Below are positions 8,801 through 17,350 of a DNA stretch of 64,000 nucleotides, piece after piece. Origin of the DNA: Prosthecobacter sp. (GTDB taxonomy: Bacteria > Verrucomicrobiota > Verrucomicrobiia > Verrucomicrobiales > Verrucomicrobiaceae); the NCBI GenBank assembly GCA_019186985.1, contig JABARQ010000023.1, positions 20,548-84,547 of the forward strand, read 5' to 3'. Position numbers and translations under genes: made by a program. Each line of letters opens with the position of its first letter. Position 1 is the stretch's first letter. Below the pieces are notes generated by a model, which saw only the letters and a list, made by a program, of their open reading frames with translations, was not told the DNA's origin and searched no databases.

Positions 8801-10129
8801 ATGCGCCATTTCCTTTTCGGCACCTTCCTCCTCGGCCTGCTCAGCCCCGCCTCTGCCAAGGCCCCGAACTTCCTCCTCATCCTCGCCGACGACCATGGCT
8901 ATGGCGACGTCTCGGCTTATCACGAATCCGATGTCAGGACGCCGAACATCGACGGCATCGGCAGGAACGGCCTGCTCTTCACCTCCATGCGCGCCAACTG
9001 CACGGTCTGCTCACCCTCACGCGCGGCGCTGCTGACCGGACGCTATCCGGACCGGGTCGGCGTGCCCGGAGTGATCCGCACCCAGCCGGAAAATTCCTGG
9101 GGCTGGTTCGCGCCGGGCGTTCCGACGCTTGCCGACGAACTCAGAAAAGGCGGCTACCACACCGGCATCGTCGGCAAATGGCACCTGGGCCTCGAATCCC
9201 CCAACACGCCTAACGAAAGGGGCTTCGATCATTTCCACGGCTTCCTGGGCGACATGATGGACAGCTACACGACCCACCTCCGCCATGGTCAGAACTACAT
9301 GCGGCTTAACCGGGAGCCCGTCACGCCCGAGGGCCATGCCACGGAGATCTTCACCACCTGGGCCTCGGACTATGTCAAGGAACGCGCCCAGGCCGGGCGG
9401 CCCTTCTTTCTCTACCTGGCCTACAACGCCCCGCATTTCCCCATCGAACCTCCGGCTGAATGGCTGGCGAAGGTGAATGCCCGGCGGCCTGACCTGGAGG
9501 AAAAGCGCGCCATGAACGTGGCCTTCGTCGAACATCTTGACCACTGCATCGGCCAGGTGCTCGCCACGCTGAAGGAGACCGGTTTGGAAAAGGACACCCT
9601 GGTCGTCTTCAGCGCCGACAACGGCGGCTCACTGCCCCATGCCCAGAACAACGATCCCTGGCGCGGCGGCAAGCAGGACCACTATGACGGCGGTCTGCGC
9701 GTGCCCTTCCTGATGCGCTGGCCGGCCGTGATCAAGCCCGGCGGGCGCAGCAATTACCAGGGACTGAACTTCGACCTCATGCCCACCTTTCTCGAACTCG
9801 CCGGCCTCAGCCCCTCGCCTGAGCTGGATGCCGTCAGCCTCGCTCCCATCCTCAGGGGCGGTGAAGTCACCACGCCGCGCGACCTCTATTTTGTCAGGCG
9901 TGAAGGCGGACCCGCCCATGGCGGCAAAAGCTATGAAGCCGTCATCCGCAGCGACTGGAAGCTCATGCAGAACGACCCCTACAGCCCGCTCGAGCTCTAC
10001 AACCTGAAACACGATCCACAGGAAAGGACCAACCTGGCAGGCAAGGCTCCGAAGATCTTCAACGAGCTGTCCACAGCACTGCGCCATCATGTCCAGCAGG
10101 GAGGCCGGACACCCTGGCAGAAGCCCTGA
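8801..10129 (+). CDS. Secreted type I sulfatase (arylsulfatase family)
   Basis: Predicted sulfate-ester hydrolase of 442 residues. The start at 8801 is supported by a purine-rich AGAAGG 4 bases upstream and by the signal peptide it exposes (MRHFLFGTFLLGLLSPASA, cut before KAPN). The calcium site LADDHGYGD is at residues 28-36 and the formylglycine motif CSPSRAALLTG starts at Cys70, so the enzyme needs activation by a formylglycine-generating enzyme encoded elsewhere. The second sulfatase signature GKWHLG is at 125-130. Substrates in PVC bacteria are mostly sulfated polysaccharides from algae or mucus; which one cannot be told here. The closing residues overlap a hairpin shared with the convergent gene. 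Confidence 0.95.
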   Translation: MRHFLFGTFLLGLLSPASAKAPNFLLILADDHGYGDVSAYHESDVRTPNIDGIGRNGLLFTSMRANCTVCSPSRAALLTGRYPDRVGVPGVIRTQPENSWGWFAPGVPTLADELRKGGYHTGIVGKWHLGLESPNTPNERGFDHFHGFLGDMMDSYTTHLRHGQNYMRLNREPVTPEGHATEIFTTWASDYVKERAQAGRPFFLYLAYNAPHFPIEPPAEWLAKVNARRPDLEEKRAMNVAFVEHLDHCIGQVLATLKETGLEKDTLVVFSADNGGSLPHAQNNDPWRGGKQDHYDGGLRVPFLMRWPAVIKPGGRSNYQGLNFDLMPTFLELAGLSPSPELDAVSLAPILRGGEVTTPRDLYFVRREGGPAHGGKSYEAVIRSDWKLMQNDPYSPLELYNLKHDPQERTNLAGKAPKIFNELSTALRHHVQQGGRTPWQKP

Positions 10130-10140
10130 CGCCAGGGCTT
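10121..10140. terminator. Hairpin overlapping two convergent stop codons
   Basis: AAGCCCTG (10121-10128) pairs perfectly with CAGGGCTT (10133-10140). The sulfatase stop (10127-10129) and the last bases of the opposing gene both sit in the hairpin. There is no T-run of note, so termination would rest on the stem alone. Confidence 0.45.
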
Positions 10141-10813
10141 AGCGGAAAAGCTCGCGAAAGAAGCCCTTTGTCTCCGTGCGGGCTCGGTCAGTCCAGTTCC
10201 AGGCCTTGCGCGCCGCCTTCTTCACCGCCTTGGCGGCACGTTCGCCCTCGCCTTCCGCCGCAGGCGGCACCGTGCCGGTGAAACGCGGTGTCCAGTCCTG
10301 GAAGATCAGCGCCCCGGACTCTCCGGAAACCACGCAGAAACCGCACTCGTGACCGGTTTCATCCTTGAGGGCCAGCCCCCACTCAGGAGCGCCGGTGACG
10401 GCGTTTGCGGCGAGCTGATAGTCCACGCTGACAAAGGTGACCTGAGCCAGCGCCGCCGCACGGGCCGCAGCCTGACGGGCTTCGGCACTTCGCACCTGCA
10501 GCCTGGCAAACTCCAGGCTGCGCGGCGGCGCGGGGGAAAGGATGCGCTCACCCGCCCCTGCCGCCAGCGCCTTCCACTGCCCGCCCTCCATCTTCACGGA
10601 GATGCGCAGCTGTGCCTCCGCACGGAAGGCATCGCGGGCATACACCGACCACTCCACAGGCTCCGCCGTGGTGCCTGTGCCCTTCAGCAGCAGCACCTCC
10701 CGGGCCACGGCCTGGCCAAAGCTGGCGGACACCGCCTGTGAGATTTCAGGATTGGCGTGAAGCAGGGAGGCAAGTCCAAGCACAGGCAGCAGAAGCAGGA
10801 GGCGCGTCTTCAT
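10139..10813 (-). CDS. Exported protein of unknown function
   Basis: A 224-residue protein I do not recognise. It opens with a clear signal peptide (MKTRLLLLLPVLGLASLLHA, cut before NPEISQ). The middle is alanine-rich and probably helical, with a hydrophobic-polar pattern but no membrane segment. A CGFC pair of cysteines near residue 160 is the only thiol motif. The C-terminal 40 residues are basic and helical (AAKAVKKAARKAWNW), which could bind membrane or nucleic acid. It is convergent with the sulfatase and divergent from the opcA-like gene, so its context does not assign a role. Confidence 0.75.
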   Translation of the reverse strand: MKTRLLLLLPVLGLASLLHANPEISQAVSASFGQAVAREVLLLKGTGTTAEPVEWSVYARDAFRAEAQLRISVKMEGGQWKALAAGAGERILSPAPPRSLEFARLQVRSAEARQAAARAAALAQVTFVSVDYQLAANAVTGAPEWGLALKDETGHECGFCVVSGESGALIFQDWTPRFTGTVPPAAEGEGERAAKAVKKAARKAWNWTDRARTETKGFFRELFR

Positions 10814-10946
10814 AGGGGGATGGCCTCATGATGGAAAAGCGACGCCATGCTGGCAAGAAGGCTTTTCGACACCGTCGCACCGCCCGACGGCTTGATGAAT
10901 CAATCCAGGGTTGTGCGGCATGTCCTGTGCTGCATGATGAACCGCC

Positions 10947-11996
10947 ATGCCTCCTTCAGAAGCCACCCTCTCCCTCCTCGGCAGCGAAGTCGCCCTTCCC
11001 AGGATCGACCGCGCCCTCCAGGAAATCTGGTCGGCTGACGAGGCCAAGACCCGGGCCTCGCTCATCAACTTCGCCATCTATTCCGAAGACCCGGACGGCA
11101 TCGCCAGCAACAACGAACACCTCGCCAGGATCACCTCCGACCACTCCTGCCGTGCCCTGCTCATCACCTGCGTGCCGGATTCCAGCCCGCAGCGTGCCCG
11201 GGCCTGGATCAACGCCCTCTGCCGCCCCTACCAGGGAAAGCAGGTCGTCTGCAGCGAGCAGATCAGCTTCCTGCTGGAAGGCGGCGGCTCCGCCCAGGTT
11301 CAGAACGTCGTCTTCGGCCACCTCGACTCCGACCTGCCCCTCTTCATCTGGTGGCAGGGGGCGCTGACCCGGAATTTCGAGGAACGACTCTACTCACGCA
11401 TCCACACCCTCATCGTCGACAGCAGCGCCTGGAAGAATCCACAGGACGAGCTGGCGGGGCTGCTCGCCGCACGCAACGCCGCCGCCTTCGACGTGCGCGA
11501 CCTGAGCTGGACACGCAGCCACTTTTTGCGCACGGCCCTTGCCAGCGCCTTCCAGGATGCCAAGGCCCTCGAACATCTGCCCCAGCTCTCCCTGGTCGAG
11601 ATCACGCACGCGCCGGGCCAGCGCTGCTCCGCGCTGCTTCTGGCGGGCTGGATCTCCCAGCGTCTCGGCACCGCTCTCGATGAAGCCGTCGCAGGCCTGG
11701 TCTTCCGCAAGCAGGACGGCTCCACGATCCGCTTCCTCCTGAACGAATCCTCCTCCGCATGCGCCCTCTCCCGCCTGCGCCTCAGCGCCCCGTGCCTGGA
11801 GCTGATCGTCAGGCGCGAAGGCGGCTCGGCCTATGTCCACACCAGCGTCGTCTGCGAAGGCCACAGCCATGAGGAGATGCTGCCTGCGGACGTGGTCAGC
11901 GATGCCGAGCTGATCAGCGAGCAGCTCGGCCGTGCCGGAGGCAACACGCACTTCCGCGCCGCCCTGCCCCTGCTCGGCAGGATGCTCGGCCGCTGA
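10947..11996 (+). CDS. opcA: OpcA-like glucose-6-phosphate dehydrogenase assembly protein
   Basis: A 349-residue cytoplasmic protein matching the OpcA family, which in cyanobacteria and actinobacteria activates and assembles glucose-6-phosphate dehydrogenase. Family features visible are TRASLINFAIYSED early on, CRALLITCVPD, the VVCSEQISFLLEGG block, and the hallmark SDLPLFIWWQGAL around residue 135. No enzyme motif is seen, in keeping with an accessory subunit. zwf ends about 9.9 kb upstream on the same strand, which supports the link without placing them in one operon. The start at 10947 is the only one that fits the conserved N-terminus. The assignment rests on recognised blocks, not on a search. 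Confidence 0.82.
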   Translation: MPPSEATLSLLGSEVALPRIDRALQEIWSADEAKTRASLINFAIYSEDPDGIASNNEHLARITSDHSCRALLITCVPDSSPQRARAWINALCRPYQGKQVVCSEQISFLLEGGGSAQVQNVVFGHLDSDLPLFIWWQGALTRNFEERLYSRIHTLIVDSSAWKNPQDELAGLLAARNAAAFDVRDLSWTRSHFLRTALASAFQDAKALEHLPQLSLVEITHAPGQRCSALLLAGWISQRLGTALDEAVAGLVFRKQDGSTIRFLLNESSSACALSRLRLSAPCLELIVRREGGSAYVHTSVVCEGHSHEEMLPADVVSDAELISEQLGRAGGNTHFRAALPLLGRMLGR

Positions 11997-12012
11997 ACGA
12001 CGGGCCGCCGCC

Positions 12013-14277
12013 TCACGGGGGCGAGCGCAGAAACGCGATGATGTCCGCCACCTGCTCCGGCCTGAGCGCATCGCCAAGGCCCGCCGGCATCAGCGAGACA
12101 TTGCGCACCGTCCGGATGTCGGCGCGCTTTCGCAGCAAAGTTCGTTCGGCACCGCCCGGCAGCCTCAGGGTGATGCTGGCGGGCGAGTCGGAGGCCGTGA
12201 TTCCAAGCAGCGTCTCGCCGCGCCGCGTCCTCGCCATCATCGTCTCAAACCCGGGCCTTGCCGCCTCGCTCGGAAACAGGATGTCACGCAGGATGACCTC
12301 CGGGGCGCGCTGAAACTCGGCGTCCAGGTCCGGCCCCACGGCATAACCCACGTCATGACTGCGGTGGCAGCTCCCGCACACGGCGGTGAAAAGGGCGCGG
12401 CCCTGCACAGGGTCAGGCTTCTTTTTCAGGGCCTCGATGAACGCAGGCAGCTTTTTCTCCCAGGCGGCCAGCTGTCCGGCGCTGGGGGCTGTTGGAACGG
12501 ACGCCTCCACAACCTTCTCCAGCGGCCTGCCCTCCTCGAGCCCGAGCCTGAGTATGTCCTGCACCTTCCCGGCCGGAACCATCGCCAAACACCCGGAAAT
12601 TTCATGCGCATCACCCCGCGCCGCCAGGATGCCCGCGAGGTTGGCCATGACGGGCCCTGCCTGCCCCGGATCGGCAGCAAGCGCGATCAGCAGCCCCTTC
12701 TCAAGCCCGCGCGCCGAGCAGGCAATGGCGGCGTCCATCCACTTCAGGCCGCCAAAGCGACGCGCCAGCAGCAGCAGGCTGTCCCTGTCCGGCCCCAGGC
12801 TCAGGGCCAGCTGAAGGGCAAGCTGCGGCTCCAGCTTCACGGCGGCATCCAGCCTGACCTGACGCGCCAGGGCGTCATCCTGACGCAGCCTGAGCACCAG
12901 CGCGTCCGCCTCACCTAACGGAGGTTGCTTCCACGGATCCCGGGCCTCGAGGATCCAGATCCGCCCCCGGTCGTGTCCGTTCACCAGGCCGTACTGCTGC
13001 TGCAGGTGCCGCGGGATGGCGGAGTAGTCCTCGATGATCTCACGGTAGAAGTCGACGACCGCCATGTGCCCCTCCGGCGTCTGCGCCAGGGAGATCGGGT
13101 GAAACCAGGGGTCGCCGGAGGCGAGGAACTCGCGCTGCTCCTCGCCCCTGACTCGGCGGAGACGAAGCTGGGTGCCATCACGTACGATGTCCGCGCGGTG
13201 AACGAGGTTCTGCGCCGGTTCGCAGACGAAGTATTGTCCGCGCCAGACCAGCGGGCTGCAGGCGCTGGTGAAGTAGCCCGATGCCGCAGCGTCACTGAGG
13301 CTGATCTTGCGGTAGAAGGCGAAGTATTCGGCGTGCTGCTCGCGCTTCGTCCGCCAGGGATGCGGAGGCGCGATGGGATAAACGCGGGTGTCGTCGCTGG
13401 CAGGCGCATCCAGCACCGGCGCAGCGGCATCGGGATTGCGTTCGAGATACTTCCAGGGGATCGGCGTGACAAAGAGCCCGGGATGCGTGGTCGTGGCCAC
13501 AAACCGTCCGCCCCCGGGGGTGAACGCCATCCCTGTCGTCCTGGTGCTGCCGCTGACCGGCTCGATGACCGTGCCGTCGGCGCGGATGCGGAAGTCGGTG
13601 GGCGGCAGCGTGACGGGTTTCGCCAGGTGCGGGCCGGTGATCGTGCCGCCCGTGCTGCCACGTCCGAAATACAGCCAGCCGTCCGGCCCCCAGGTCGGGG
13701 AATTGATCCGACGCTCCAGGATCGGCGAACCAAATCCGCTGAACAAGTTTTCCTGCACGTCAGCCCTGTCATCCCCGTCGCTGTCCTTGAGAAACACGAT
13801 GTGCGGCGAGCAGGCGACAAGCACGCCGCCATTGCCCGCCGCGATGCCATGGCAGGGCGGCAGGCGGTCAGCCCACACCACGGCCTTGTCCATGACGCCG
13901 TCGCCATCGGTGTCGCGCAGCAGCTTCACCGTGCCGTAGGTCTGCTCCTCCGCCCGCCTCCTTGCCTCCTCTCCTGCCTGGATGCGCCGCACCTCGAGGT
14001 CGAGCCGGCCCGTCTTGTTCAGCTCATCGATGTCATACTGGCCCTCGAGGTTGTAACCATGCAGCTCACAGACAAAGCAGCGCCCCTTCTCATCCCAGCA
14101 GATGCCCGAGGGTTCGGTGATCAACGGCTCGGAGGCAAGCAGGCGGATTCGATGACCCGCAGGCACCTGGAACTTCGCCGCGCTCTCCGCCGGGGGCAGC
14201 GGCTTCGGCGCATCGTCAGGGCGCGGAATCTCAGCGCACGCGGAGGCGGCCCACAGGGCGAGGATCGGGACTCTCAT
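12013..14277 (-). CDS. PVC-type haem-binding dehydrogenase (beta-propeller plus cytochrome c motif)
   Basis: Periplasmic or membrane-associated protein of 754 residues, of a family expanded in Planctomycetes and Verrucomicrobia. The start at 14277 gives a short signal peptide (MRVPILALWAASACA); a start 19 codons upstream is possible. The N-terminal half is the six-bladed propeller of the family, opening with VPAGHRIRLLASEPLITEPSG and holding GPDGWLYFGRGS. A helical region follows, then a single cytochrome c motif CGSCH near residue 636 with HDVGYAVGPDLD after it, and the end is a compact domain with IIAFLRSPP. It presumably oxidises sugars or alcohols and passes electrons to its haem. It is divergent from a DUF1501 gene with a gap of about 55 bases, a pairing usual for this group. 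Confidence 0.87.
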   Translation of the reverse strand: MRVPILALWAASACAEIPRPDDAPKPLPPAESAAKFQVPAGHRIRLLASEPLITEPSGICWDEKGRCFVCELHGYNLEGQYDIDELNKTGRLDLEVRRIQAGEEARRRAEEQTYGTVKLLRDTDGDGVMDKAVVWADRLPPCHGIAAGNGGVLVACSPHIVFLKDSDGDDRADVQENLFSGFGSPILERRINSPTWGPDGWLYFGRGSTGGTITGPHLAKPVTLPPTDFRIRADGTVIEPVSGSTRTTGMAFTPGGGRFVATTTHPGLFVTPIPWKYLERNPDAAAPVLDAPASDDTRVYPIAPPHPWRTKREQHAEYFAFYRKISLSDAAASGYFTSACSPLVWRGQYFVCEPAQNLVHRADIVRDGTQLRLRRVRGEEQREFLASGDPWFHPISLAQTPEGHMAVVDFYREIIEDYSAIPRHLQQQYGLVNGHDRGRIWILEARDPWKQPPLGEADALVLRLRQDDALARQVRLDAAVKLEPQLALQLALSLGPDRDSLLLLARRFGGLKWMDAAIACSARGLEKGLLIALAADPGQAGPVMANLAGILAARGDAHEISGCLAMVPAGKVQDILRLGLEEGRPLEKVVEASVPTAPSAGQLAAWEKKLPAFIEALKKKPDPVQGRALFTAVCGSCHRSHDVGYAVGPDLDAEFQRAPEVILRDILFPSEAARPGFETMMARTRRGETLLGITASDSPASITLRLPGGAERTLLRKRADIRTVRNVSLMPAGLGDALRPEQVADIIAFLRSPP

Positions 14278-14332
14278 GCCGAGAATACACCCGGCCTGAC
14301 AAAGCTGTTTCATTTTCCCCGTATCAGTGCCC

Positions 14333-15715
14333 ATGCCCGGTCACGCCCACGGCCATGCCTTCACCTTCATGAACCCGCGGCTGCGGGACGGGGTGGTCGT
14401 GCATGGACGCCGCTCCGTGCTGAAGACCAGCCTCGCTGGCCTCGGGGCGCTGACCCTGCCCGGGCTGCTGAAGCTGCGCGCGGAGGGCGTCGCCAGGCAT
14501 AACCAAAAATCCGTCATCCTTCTCTGGATGACGGGCGGCCCCTCGCACATCGACACCTGGGACCCCAAGCCCGACCGCCCCATTGAAAACCGCGGCCCCT
14601 TCAAGACCATCCCCACGCGCCTGCCCGGCGTCCGCATCTGCGAGTTCCTGCCTAGGCAGGCCGCCATGCTCGACAGGTTCACGATCATCCGCTCGGTCGA
14701 CTGCCGCTTCAGCAACCATGAGCCGAACATGGTGATGCAGACGGCGAACCTCGCCAACGAGCCGCGCACCAACCCGAGGGCGAGGTTTTATCCTTCGTTC
14801 GGCAGCATCGTGGCGAAGCACCACGGCGCCAACCATCCCGCCATGCCGCCCTATGTGGTGCTGAACATGAAGTCGCGTTCCCATGTGGCCTGGGGCGGCT
14901 ACCTCGGCACCCAGTACGACCCCTTCGACGGCAACAACGCCGCCCGCCTCTTCCAGCTTCCGGCCGGCCTCAGCATGGACCGCCTGACCGCCCGCCAGTC
15001 CCTCAGCCGCCAGATGGACGGCCTGCGTGCGGAGATCGACGCCACCGGGATGATGGGCGCCATGGACGCCTTCGGCCAGAAGGCCTTCGACATCATCGCA
15101 GGCGGCCGCGCCCAGGAGGCCTTTGACCTCGAAAAGGAGCCGAAGCAGATGCGCGACCGCTACGGTGATCACGACTGGGCGAAGCAGGCGCTGCTGGCAC
15201 GCCGGCTGGTCGAACGCGGCTCCTCCTTCGTCACCATCGATCTCAGCAACCACGGCGCCTCCGGTACCTGGGACAACCATGGCGACAACATCCCGCCCTA
15301 CGGCGGCATCTGGAACGGCCTGCGCCCGCTGCTTCCGGTCTTCGACCATGTCATCACCACGCTGGTCGGCGACCTGGAGGAACGCGGCATGCTCGACGAC
15401 ACGCTCGTCATCGCCATGGGCGAGTTCGGCCGCACCCCGAACCTCGGCACCCAGGGCAGCACCGACGGACGCAACCACTGGCCTGTCGTGATGAGCATGT
15501 GCCTGGCGGGCGGCGGATTCCGTCACGGCCAGGTCATCGGCGCCAGCAGCAAGGACGGAGGCGAAATTGCCGAGCGTCCCGTCACGCCGGGCGACCTCGC
15601 CGCAACCATCTACCATCACATGGGCGTGCCGCTGGACACGACCTACACCGACCACCAGGGCAGGCCCCATTTCATCGTGGAACAGGGCAGGCCCATCACC
15701 GAGCTGACCGGCTGA
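14333..15715 (+). CDS. DUF1501-family protein with Tat-like N-terminus
   Basis: A 460-residue member of the DUF1501 family, which has an alkaline-phosphatase/sulfatase-like fold and is abundant in PVC bacteria. The N-terminus carries a late twin-arginine-like stretch (HGRRSVLKTSLAGLGALTLPG), as in most members, so export by Tat is likely. Then come VILLWMTGGPSHIDTWDPKP, FSNHEPNM, FVTIDLSNHG and the conserved GEFGRTPNL near residue 365 with NHWP after it; these hold the presumed metal ligands. The start may be the ATG at 14333 or a GTG two codons earlier. It is divergent from the haem-binding dehydrogenase and probably works with such proteins in breakdown of complex polymers, a role inferred from genome associations. 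Confidence 0.92.
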   Translation: MPGHAHGHAFTFMNPRLRDGVVVHGRRSVLKTSLAGLGALTLPGLLKLRAEGVARHNQKSVILLWMTGGPSHIDTWDPKPDRPIENRGPFKTIPTRLPGVRICEFLPRQAAMLDRFTIIRSVDCRFSNHEPNMVMQTANLANEPRTNPRARFYPSFGSIVAKHHGANHPAMPPYVVLNMKSRSHVAWGGYLGTQYDPFDGNNAARLFQLPAGLSMDRLTARQSLSRQMDGLRAEIDATGMMGAMDAFGQKAFDIIAGGRAQEAFDLEKEPKQMRDRYGDHDWAKQALLARRLVERGSSFVTIDLSNHGASGTWDNHGDNIPPYGGIWNGLRPLLPVFDHVITTLVGDLEERGMLDDTLVIAMGEFGRTPNLGTQGSTDGRNHWPVVMSMCLAGGGFRHGQVIGASSKDGGEIAERPVTPGDLAATIYHHMGVPLDTTYTDHQGRPHFIVEQGRPITELTG

Positions 15716-15774
15716 CCCGAGGAATCCGAATGTTCGTGCTTGAAGCGGCGGACGGCGTTCGACAAAGGGAGGCC

Positions 15775-16428
15775 ATGCCCTCCCTCAAAGCCTTCCTTTT
15801 CGACCTCGACGGAACCCTCATCGACTCCCTCGCGGACCTTGCCGCCGCCGTGAACCGCATGCTCGTCGAGCATGGTTATCCGGAACGCGAGCTGGCGGTC
15901 TTCCCCAAATACATCGGCGACGGCGTGCGCCAGCTTGTCGGACGCGCCCTGCCGGAGCACGCGCGCAGCGAGGAGAACATCGAAGCCTGCCTGCGTGACT
16001 ACCAGAGGCACTATGCCGAAGGCTGGCATGACAGGACCGTCGTCTATGAAGGCATTCAGGACGTCCTCAAGGAACTGAAGGCGCGCAGCTTCAAGGTCGG
16101 CTGCATCTCCAACAAGCCGCACCGCTTCACCAGGCTCTGCTGCGACCACTTCTTTCCGGCGGGCACCTTTGATGCCGTGCTCGGCCAGCGTGATGAAGTG
16201 CCGCGCAAGCCTGATCCTGCCGGCGCCCAGGAGGCCGCGGCGCTGCTCGGCGTGGACGTGGCTGAATGCGCCTACGTCGGCGACTCCGGAATCGACATGA
16301 GCTTCGCCAGGAACAGCGGCATGATGGGCATCGGCGTCAGCTGGGGATTCCGGTCCGTGGAGGAGCTGAGGGAAAATGGAGCGGCGATGATCGTCGATCA
16401 CCCCCGCGAAATCCTGGCCCGGGCCTGA
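15775..16428 (+). CDS. HAD-superfamily phosphatase, phosphoglycolate phosphatase type
   Basis: Cytoplasmic phosphatase of 217 residues. HAD motif I is FDLDGTLIDS at residues 7-16, motif II is the CISNKP strand, motif III holds the lysine of RKPDPAGAQEAAALLG, and motif IV is AYVGDSGIDMSFARN, so all catalytic positions are present. The cap is the helical type 1 cap of Gph proteins. Phosphoglycolate is the default substrate, though related enzymes use other small phosphates. The start at 15775 follows a GGGAGG, very close to the ATG; an ATG at 15730 preceded by GAGGA with 6-base spacing is a real alternative that would add 15 residues. It begins just after the DUF1501 stop and may be co-transcribed. 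Confidence 0.86.
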   Translation: MPSLKAFLFDLDGTLIDSLADLAAAVNRMLVEHGYPERELAVFPKYIGDGVRQLVGRALPEHARSEENIEACLRDYQRHYAEGWHDRTVVYEGIQDVLKELKARSFKVGCISNKPHRFTRLCCDHFFPAGTFDAVLGQRDEVPRKPDPAGAQEAAALLGVDVAECAYVGDSGIDMSFARNSGMMGIGVSWGFRSVEELRENGAAMIVDHPREILARA

Positions 16429-16507
16429 CGCCCTTGACGCAGGGCTTACGCATCCAGTTGACCCATGATGGGTTCCCATGGCCTCAGTGACAGGATTGAC
16501 GCGATTC

Positions 16508-16545
16508 GCAGGATGAACAGGATTTGTCAGACCTGTTCATCCTGC
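16508..16545. repeat. Perfect 14-bp inverted repeat of interspersed type
   Basis: GCAGGATGAACAGG (16508-16521) and CCTGTTCATCCTGC (16532-16545) form a perfect hairpin with a 10-base loop. The words AGGATGAACAGGATT are typical of a family of intergenic repeats seen in many bacterial genomes. No T-run follows, so a terminator role after the phosphatase gene is doubtful. Confidence 0.6.
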
Positions 16546-16619
16546 CCATCTTGTGGATCCTGCCGCAGGAACCCCTTTCTCACCTGGACGCGCAAGCCCT
16601 GCCCTTGACGGCCGAACAG

Positions 16620-17010
16620 GCACAAAGTCCTTGCATTCCCGCGGAAGCGTATAACCTATTATTGTCATGAACTCCGTGTCACGCCACGACGGAAAGACGG
16701 CCGCAACGGCCGGTCCGCGCGTGACCGCGCCCGCCTGCCACAGGCTTTGCGCCAGCCGGGCTTGAGCGGACAGCCCCCGCACGTTCACGGGCTGTCCGCA
16801 TACCTTCCAGGATCACGCATCCTGGAGCACCAACCGCCCAGACGCGCCCGTTGACCGGGCCGTCCGGAACTGCGTCCGCCGCCATCCGGCCGTGCGTGTG
16901 ATGACACGCATCCGGGCATGGACGGACGCTTCATGCCGCCGCCCGGAACCCCTGGGCGCACCATCGTCAGAAAGACACCATCCGTTCAAATCATCACACC
17001 CTCAAACATC
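16620..17010 (+). other. Hairpin-rich leader or candidate structured RNA
   Basis: Nearly 400 bases upstream of a small gene hold no supportable reading frame but a series of separate GC stems: CGGCCG on both sides of CAA near 16700; an 11-bp perfect stem GCGGACAGCCC / GGGCTGTCCGC at 16767-16799; CCAGGAT / ATCCTGG at 16807-16825; and a longer stem around GTGCGTGT-GATG-ACACGCAT at about 16892-16911. An AT-rich patch with TATAACCTATTAT at 16650-16662 precedes them and may hold the promoter. The purpose is unknown; a leader of the downstream small genes or a separate RNA are both open. Confidence 0.4.
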
Positions 17011-17259
17011 ATGAAAATCATCCAGGAACTCCTCAGCAGAAAACCCCTCCGCATGGAACGCCCCACTTGGCTCGTCACCTGCTCGCTGAAAAGGCGCGAG
17101 TCCTTCGGGACCGTGTCCAGCACCGCCCGCTATGAGCTGGCGGCCACCAGCGAGGACGAGGCGCGCTGCGCCGTGCGCGAATTCGTGCAGCAGGCCCATC
17201 CCAGGTGCTCCATCGAATCCATGCAGGTCAGCCGGCAGGCATGGGCGCACAGCAACTGA
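17011..17259 (+). CDS. Small protein of unknown function
   Basis: An 82-residue protein I do not recognise. The start at 17011 (MKIIQELLSRK) is chosen because upstream sequence is hairpin-rich and codes poorly. It has a basic, partly amphipathic N-terminus, then a stretch that alternates like a small alpha/beta fold (TWLVTCSLKRRES, ARYELAATSEDEARCAVREFVQQAH) and two or three cysteines. The pattern YELAATSEDEARCAVREF resembles small domains that modify or bind through a helix after two strands. It is followed after 91 bases by the GreA/GreB C-terminal domain gene, with a strong hairpin between them. Confidence 0.6.
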   Translation: MKIIQELLSRKPLRMERPTWLVTCSLKRRESFGTVSSTARYELAATSEDEARCAVREFVQQAHPRCSIESMQVSRQAWAHSN

Positions 17260-17284
17260 GAAAACGGCATCATCCATCCGCACG

Positions 17285-17314
17285 GACGGCGCCTCCCCGC
17301 AGGGAGGTGCCGTC
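17285..17314. promoter_or_regulatory. 13-bp hairpin between two small genes
   Basis: GACGGCGCCTCCC (17285-17297) pairs with GGGAGGTGCCGTC (17302-17314) with one G-T wobble and a 4-base loop. It lies 36 bases before the start of the GreA/GreB-domain gene. It lacks a T-run and may be a partial terminator, an mRNA processing or stability element, or a protein-binding hairpin. Confidence 0.55.
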
Positions 17315-17350
17315 ACCGGCTGCCCAGAAACCACCCTTTCCAGAACCGAA

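Noticed and set aside
12925..14502. Plus-strand frame of 525 codons opposite the haem-binding dehydrogenase
   Set aside because: It overlaps the dehydrogenase on the other strand and the start of the DUF1501 gene; its composition is Arg/Gly/Ala-rich as in shadow frames.
16620..17010. Known riboswitch, tRNA or tmRNA in the hairpin array
   Set aside because: No TYC loop, CCA end, tag reading frame or conserved riboswitch box was found.
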